Below are positions 5,820-7,252 of a stretch of DNA of 7,252 nucleotides, in pieces. Location of the stretch: assembly GCA_003542325.1 (NCBI GenBank), contig DPKV01000167.1:1-7252 (forward strand), read 5' to 3'. A program made the translations under genes and the position numbers. The DNA comes from Anaerolineaceae bacterium (GTDB taxonomy: Bacteria; Chloroflexota; Anaerolineae; Anaerolineales; Anaerolineaceae). A model generated the notes under the pieces. It was not told where the DNA came from. It searched no databases and saw nothing but the letters and a program-made list of their open reading frames with translations. Each line of letters begins with the position of its first letter. The stretch's first letter is position 1.

Positions 5820-6683
5820 CTACGGCCTGTCCTTAAAACTCACCATCCTGAAATCCGTCACCGGCCGGTAACCGATTTTCTGATAGATCGCGTTGGATGT
5901 TGGGAAATCCAGATCGGTGAACAAAGTGACAGAGGCATATCCCAACTCGAGCAAGTGCTGGCTCAATCGGGCCACCAGCGCGGTCGCAAATCCCTGCCGG
6001 CGGAGTTCGGGGGGTGTATAGACAAAGCTGACCGAGATGGAATGCGCGATGGGCCGGGTTTTCATCGCGATTGATACCGGAACATCCTCCTGCTCCCAGA
6101 CAAAAATGGTGCTTTCATTGACCATCCGTTCCACTTGCTCCGGTTTCAACCTTCCGGTCATATGCATGGACTCAGCCACAAATGCTTCATACCAGGCCAT
6201 GATCGTGGGGATATCCTCAGCTCGGGCAACCCGGTGATGCCCCGGCGGCAGGGGCGGCATCCGCACCTCCCGCAGTTCATATACCCGCTGCCGCATGGTC
6301 ACTTCTGCTTCCTGTCCGGCGGCGGATTTCCAGCTTGCGGTGAAGGCGTCCGTCAGATGAACCGGTCCGGTCACACCAGGCACATGGATTCCTCTTTTTA
6401 TGAGATCACTCACCACTATGGGAATGGCTGCTTGAGAATCTTTTCCATCAGCCAGGACCATATTCTGCGGGGGTGTCATTGTGGCGGACAATTGAACTTT
6501 GCCGGAATCATCCTGCACCACGGCAAAGAAAGGGTCTTTATAAGCGGATGGTTTTTGAACCAGGCGTTCACAGATACCCAGCATCAAGCCGTTGGTCGCT
6601 TCCTGTTCATAGAGCAGTGATCCGGCCGCGTCCAGAAAGTCCTCAGCTTTATCAAAGCAGGTAACGGTTAAGGATTTCGCCAT
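5820..6683 (-). CDS. GNAT-family N-acetyltransferase
   Basis: 287 residues. The C-terminal third is a typical GNAT domain: ARAEDIPTIMAWYEAFVAE (153-171), then VYTPPELRRQGFATALVARL (221-240), which contains the acetyl-CoA pyrophosphate-binding R-x-x-G-x-A (R228 to A233), and LFTDLDFPTSNAIYQKIGY (254-272), the strand and helix that complete the cofactor site, with Y267 and Y272 in the usual positions. The N-terminal 140 residues form the less conserved half found in this two-part subgroup. Such enzymes acetylate amines of small molecules or proteins; the substrate is unknown here. I chose the ATG at 6683 because GGAGGGAAGGACTG precedes it; an in-frame GTG at 6710 would add nine residues but overrun that ribosome site. 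The upstream gene ends 38 nt away. It ends in TAG. Confidence 0.92.
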   Translation of the reverse strand: MAKSLTVTCFDKAEDFLDAAGSLLYEQEATNGLMLGICERLVQKPSAYKDPFFAVVQDDSGKVQLSATMTPPQNMVLADGKDSQAAIPIVVSDLIKRGIHVPGVTGPVHLTDAFTASWKSAAGQEAEVTMRQRVYELREVRMPPLPPGHHRVARAEDIPTIMAWYEAFVAESMHMTGRLKPEQVERMVNESTIFVWEQEDVPVSIAMKTRPIAHSISVSFVYTPPELRRQGFATALVARLSQHLLELGYASVTLFTDLDFPTSNAIYQKIGYRPVTDFRMVSFKDRP

Positions 6684-6721
6684 CAGTCCTTCCCTCCAAT
6701 CCAATATCACTTGCTATGGAA

Positions 6722-7144
6722 TTAATACATGATACCGCAATCGTAATCCACCAACACCTCAGTGGAAACATCCAGGATCTCATAAGGCGCAGGCAGACCT
6801 AACACAATATCATAACGATAGAATCCGCCCCATTTGGTAAATACCAGCACACTGACCTTCACTTCGGTTTCGCCGATCTCGACGATCGGTGTGGGGTCAA
6901 GCTTGCGCATTGCGCGCGTCTGCTTGTTGGTGAGGGGGAAGCCAAAATCGTCCGCGCCGATTTCTTCAATCACTCTTTCCAAACGGTCCGGGCTGGCAAC
7001 GATCTCCAGGTCATTGTAACCGGCATGCCAGTCCAGGTAAAACTGGTTCCCCATGATCAACATCAGCACCAGCTGGAAATATCCCGCTTCGGTGCCATTC
7101 GCCACCAGATGTTGATAGGGTTCGCAGGGTTCAGCGCCATCCAC
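6722..7144 (-). CDS. Hypothetical protein, 140 codons downstream of an in-frame stop
   Basis: No recognised family. The sequence includes EPYQHLVANGTEAGYFQLVL, a hydrophobic LMLIMGNQFYLDWHAGYND stretch, an acidic helix (SPDRLERVIEEIGADDFGF), a strand-rich part (IVEIGETEVKVSVLVFTKWG) and a C-terminus ending DYDCGIMY. This looks like a globular soluble protein of mixed alpha/beta type. The listed start is a GTG at 7144 with no Shine-Dalgarno, only 3 nt after a TAA at 7150-7148; upstream of that TAA the same frame is open to the window edge. The real gene therefore probably begins beyond the right edge and is broken here. The GNAT start lies 38 nt downstream. Confidence 0.55.
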   Translation of the reverse strand: MDGAEPCEPYQHLVANGTEAGYFQLVLMLIMGNQFYLDWHAGYNDLEIVASPDRLERVIEEIGADDFGFPLTNKQTRAMRKLDPTPIVEIGETEVKVSVLVFTKWGGFYRYDIVLGLPAPYEILDVSTEVLVDYDCGIMY

Positions 7145-7147
7145 CGG

Positions 7148-7252
7148 TTAACAGGCTGCCCCGTACGCCGCTTCACTTTCAAAGGGTGCATCCGCCTCCT
7201 TACGGGCATACAAAAGCGGGTACGCGCCCAACCCATCCACATGGTAGAAATA
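7148..7252 (-). pseudogene. Upstream part of the same hypothetical gene, ended by a TAA; cut by the right edge
   Basis: The frame is open from the window edge for 34 codons: FYHVDGLGAYPLLYARKEAD at the start and ESEAAYGAAC at the end, then TAA at 7150-7148. Two codons later the 7144 reading frame continues in the same phase. Composition and style are continuous across the stop. CAA (Gln) would become TAA by one C-to-T change. The alternative is two adjacent genes, the second starting at GTG 7144, but no ribosome site supports that. Confidence 0.55.

Noticed and set aside
6135..6620. 161-codon plus-strand open frame opposite the GNAT gene
   Set aside because: His/Gly/Arg-rich low-quality translation antisense to a gene with clear GNAT motifs; no supporting start.
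1..7252. CRISPR arrays, tRNA or rRNA genes, insertion sequences
   Set aside because: I saw no regularly spaced repeats, cloverleaf with CCA end, rRNA-like sequence, transposase motifs or terminal inverted repeats with target duplications.

Overview
The window reads as bacterial chromosome of moderate GC content. It probably comes from a Chloroflexota (Anaerolineae-like) genome. That guess rests mainly on the PfkB-type kinase, whose internal motifs (SLDFSLPDP, IPGANN, GREFWAP) match, from memory, a carbohydrate-kinase subfamily common in that group. It is an inference; no rRNA or other marker is present. Nearly every gene is on the minus strand, so the order of transcription is right to left.

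Right half (7252 to 3765, minus): a run of closely spaced genes. They are an unrecognised protein cut by the window edge and broken by an in-frame TAA (7252-6722), a GNAT acetyltransferase (6683-5820), a four-TM membrane protein of unknown function (5740-5087) and an MFS transporter (5055-3817). Gaps are 38, 79 and 31 nt. The run ends at a strong hairpin terminator (3765-3795).

Middle (3744 to 2427): a five-TM membrane protein with a cytoplasmic C-terminal domain and no convincing start codon (3605-2670). It converges, with a 2-nt gap, on a 58-codon plus-strand ORF that has a very good ribosome site (2491-2667). A perfect 12-bp hairpin (2427-2458) follows.

Left half (2334 to 109, minus): a tightly coupled set of a PfkB-family kinase, a small unknown gene and sfsA. 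Both of the first two genes have an in-frame TGA followed by an open, protein-like continuation in the same frame. When the continuations are counted, the kinase tail overlaps the next gene by 23 nt and the small gene overlaps sfsA as TAATG, which is the spacing expected of an intact operon. The stops therefore look like disruptions rather than natural ends.

Far left (112 to 1, minus): an AT-rich segment with a TTGACT-18-TATTAT promoter, two 10-bp palindromes, and the first 14 codons of a gene whose start (KNQLLLGDC) resembles an amino-methyltransferase, possibly the edge of a restriction-modification system.

The clearest unusual signal is gene erosion: three genes are interrupted by nonsense codons and a fourth has an open frame upstream but no start, while sfsA, the GNAT and the MFS gene are intact. 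I found no CRISPR array, RNA gene or insertion sequence.
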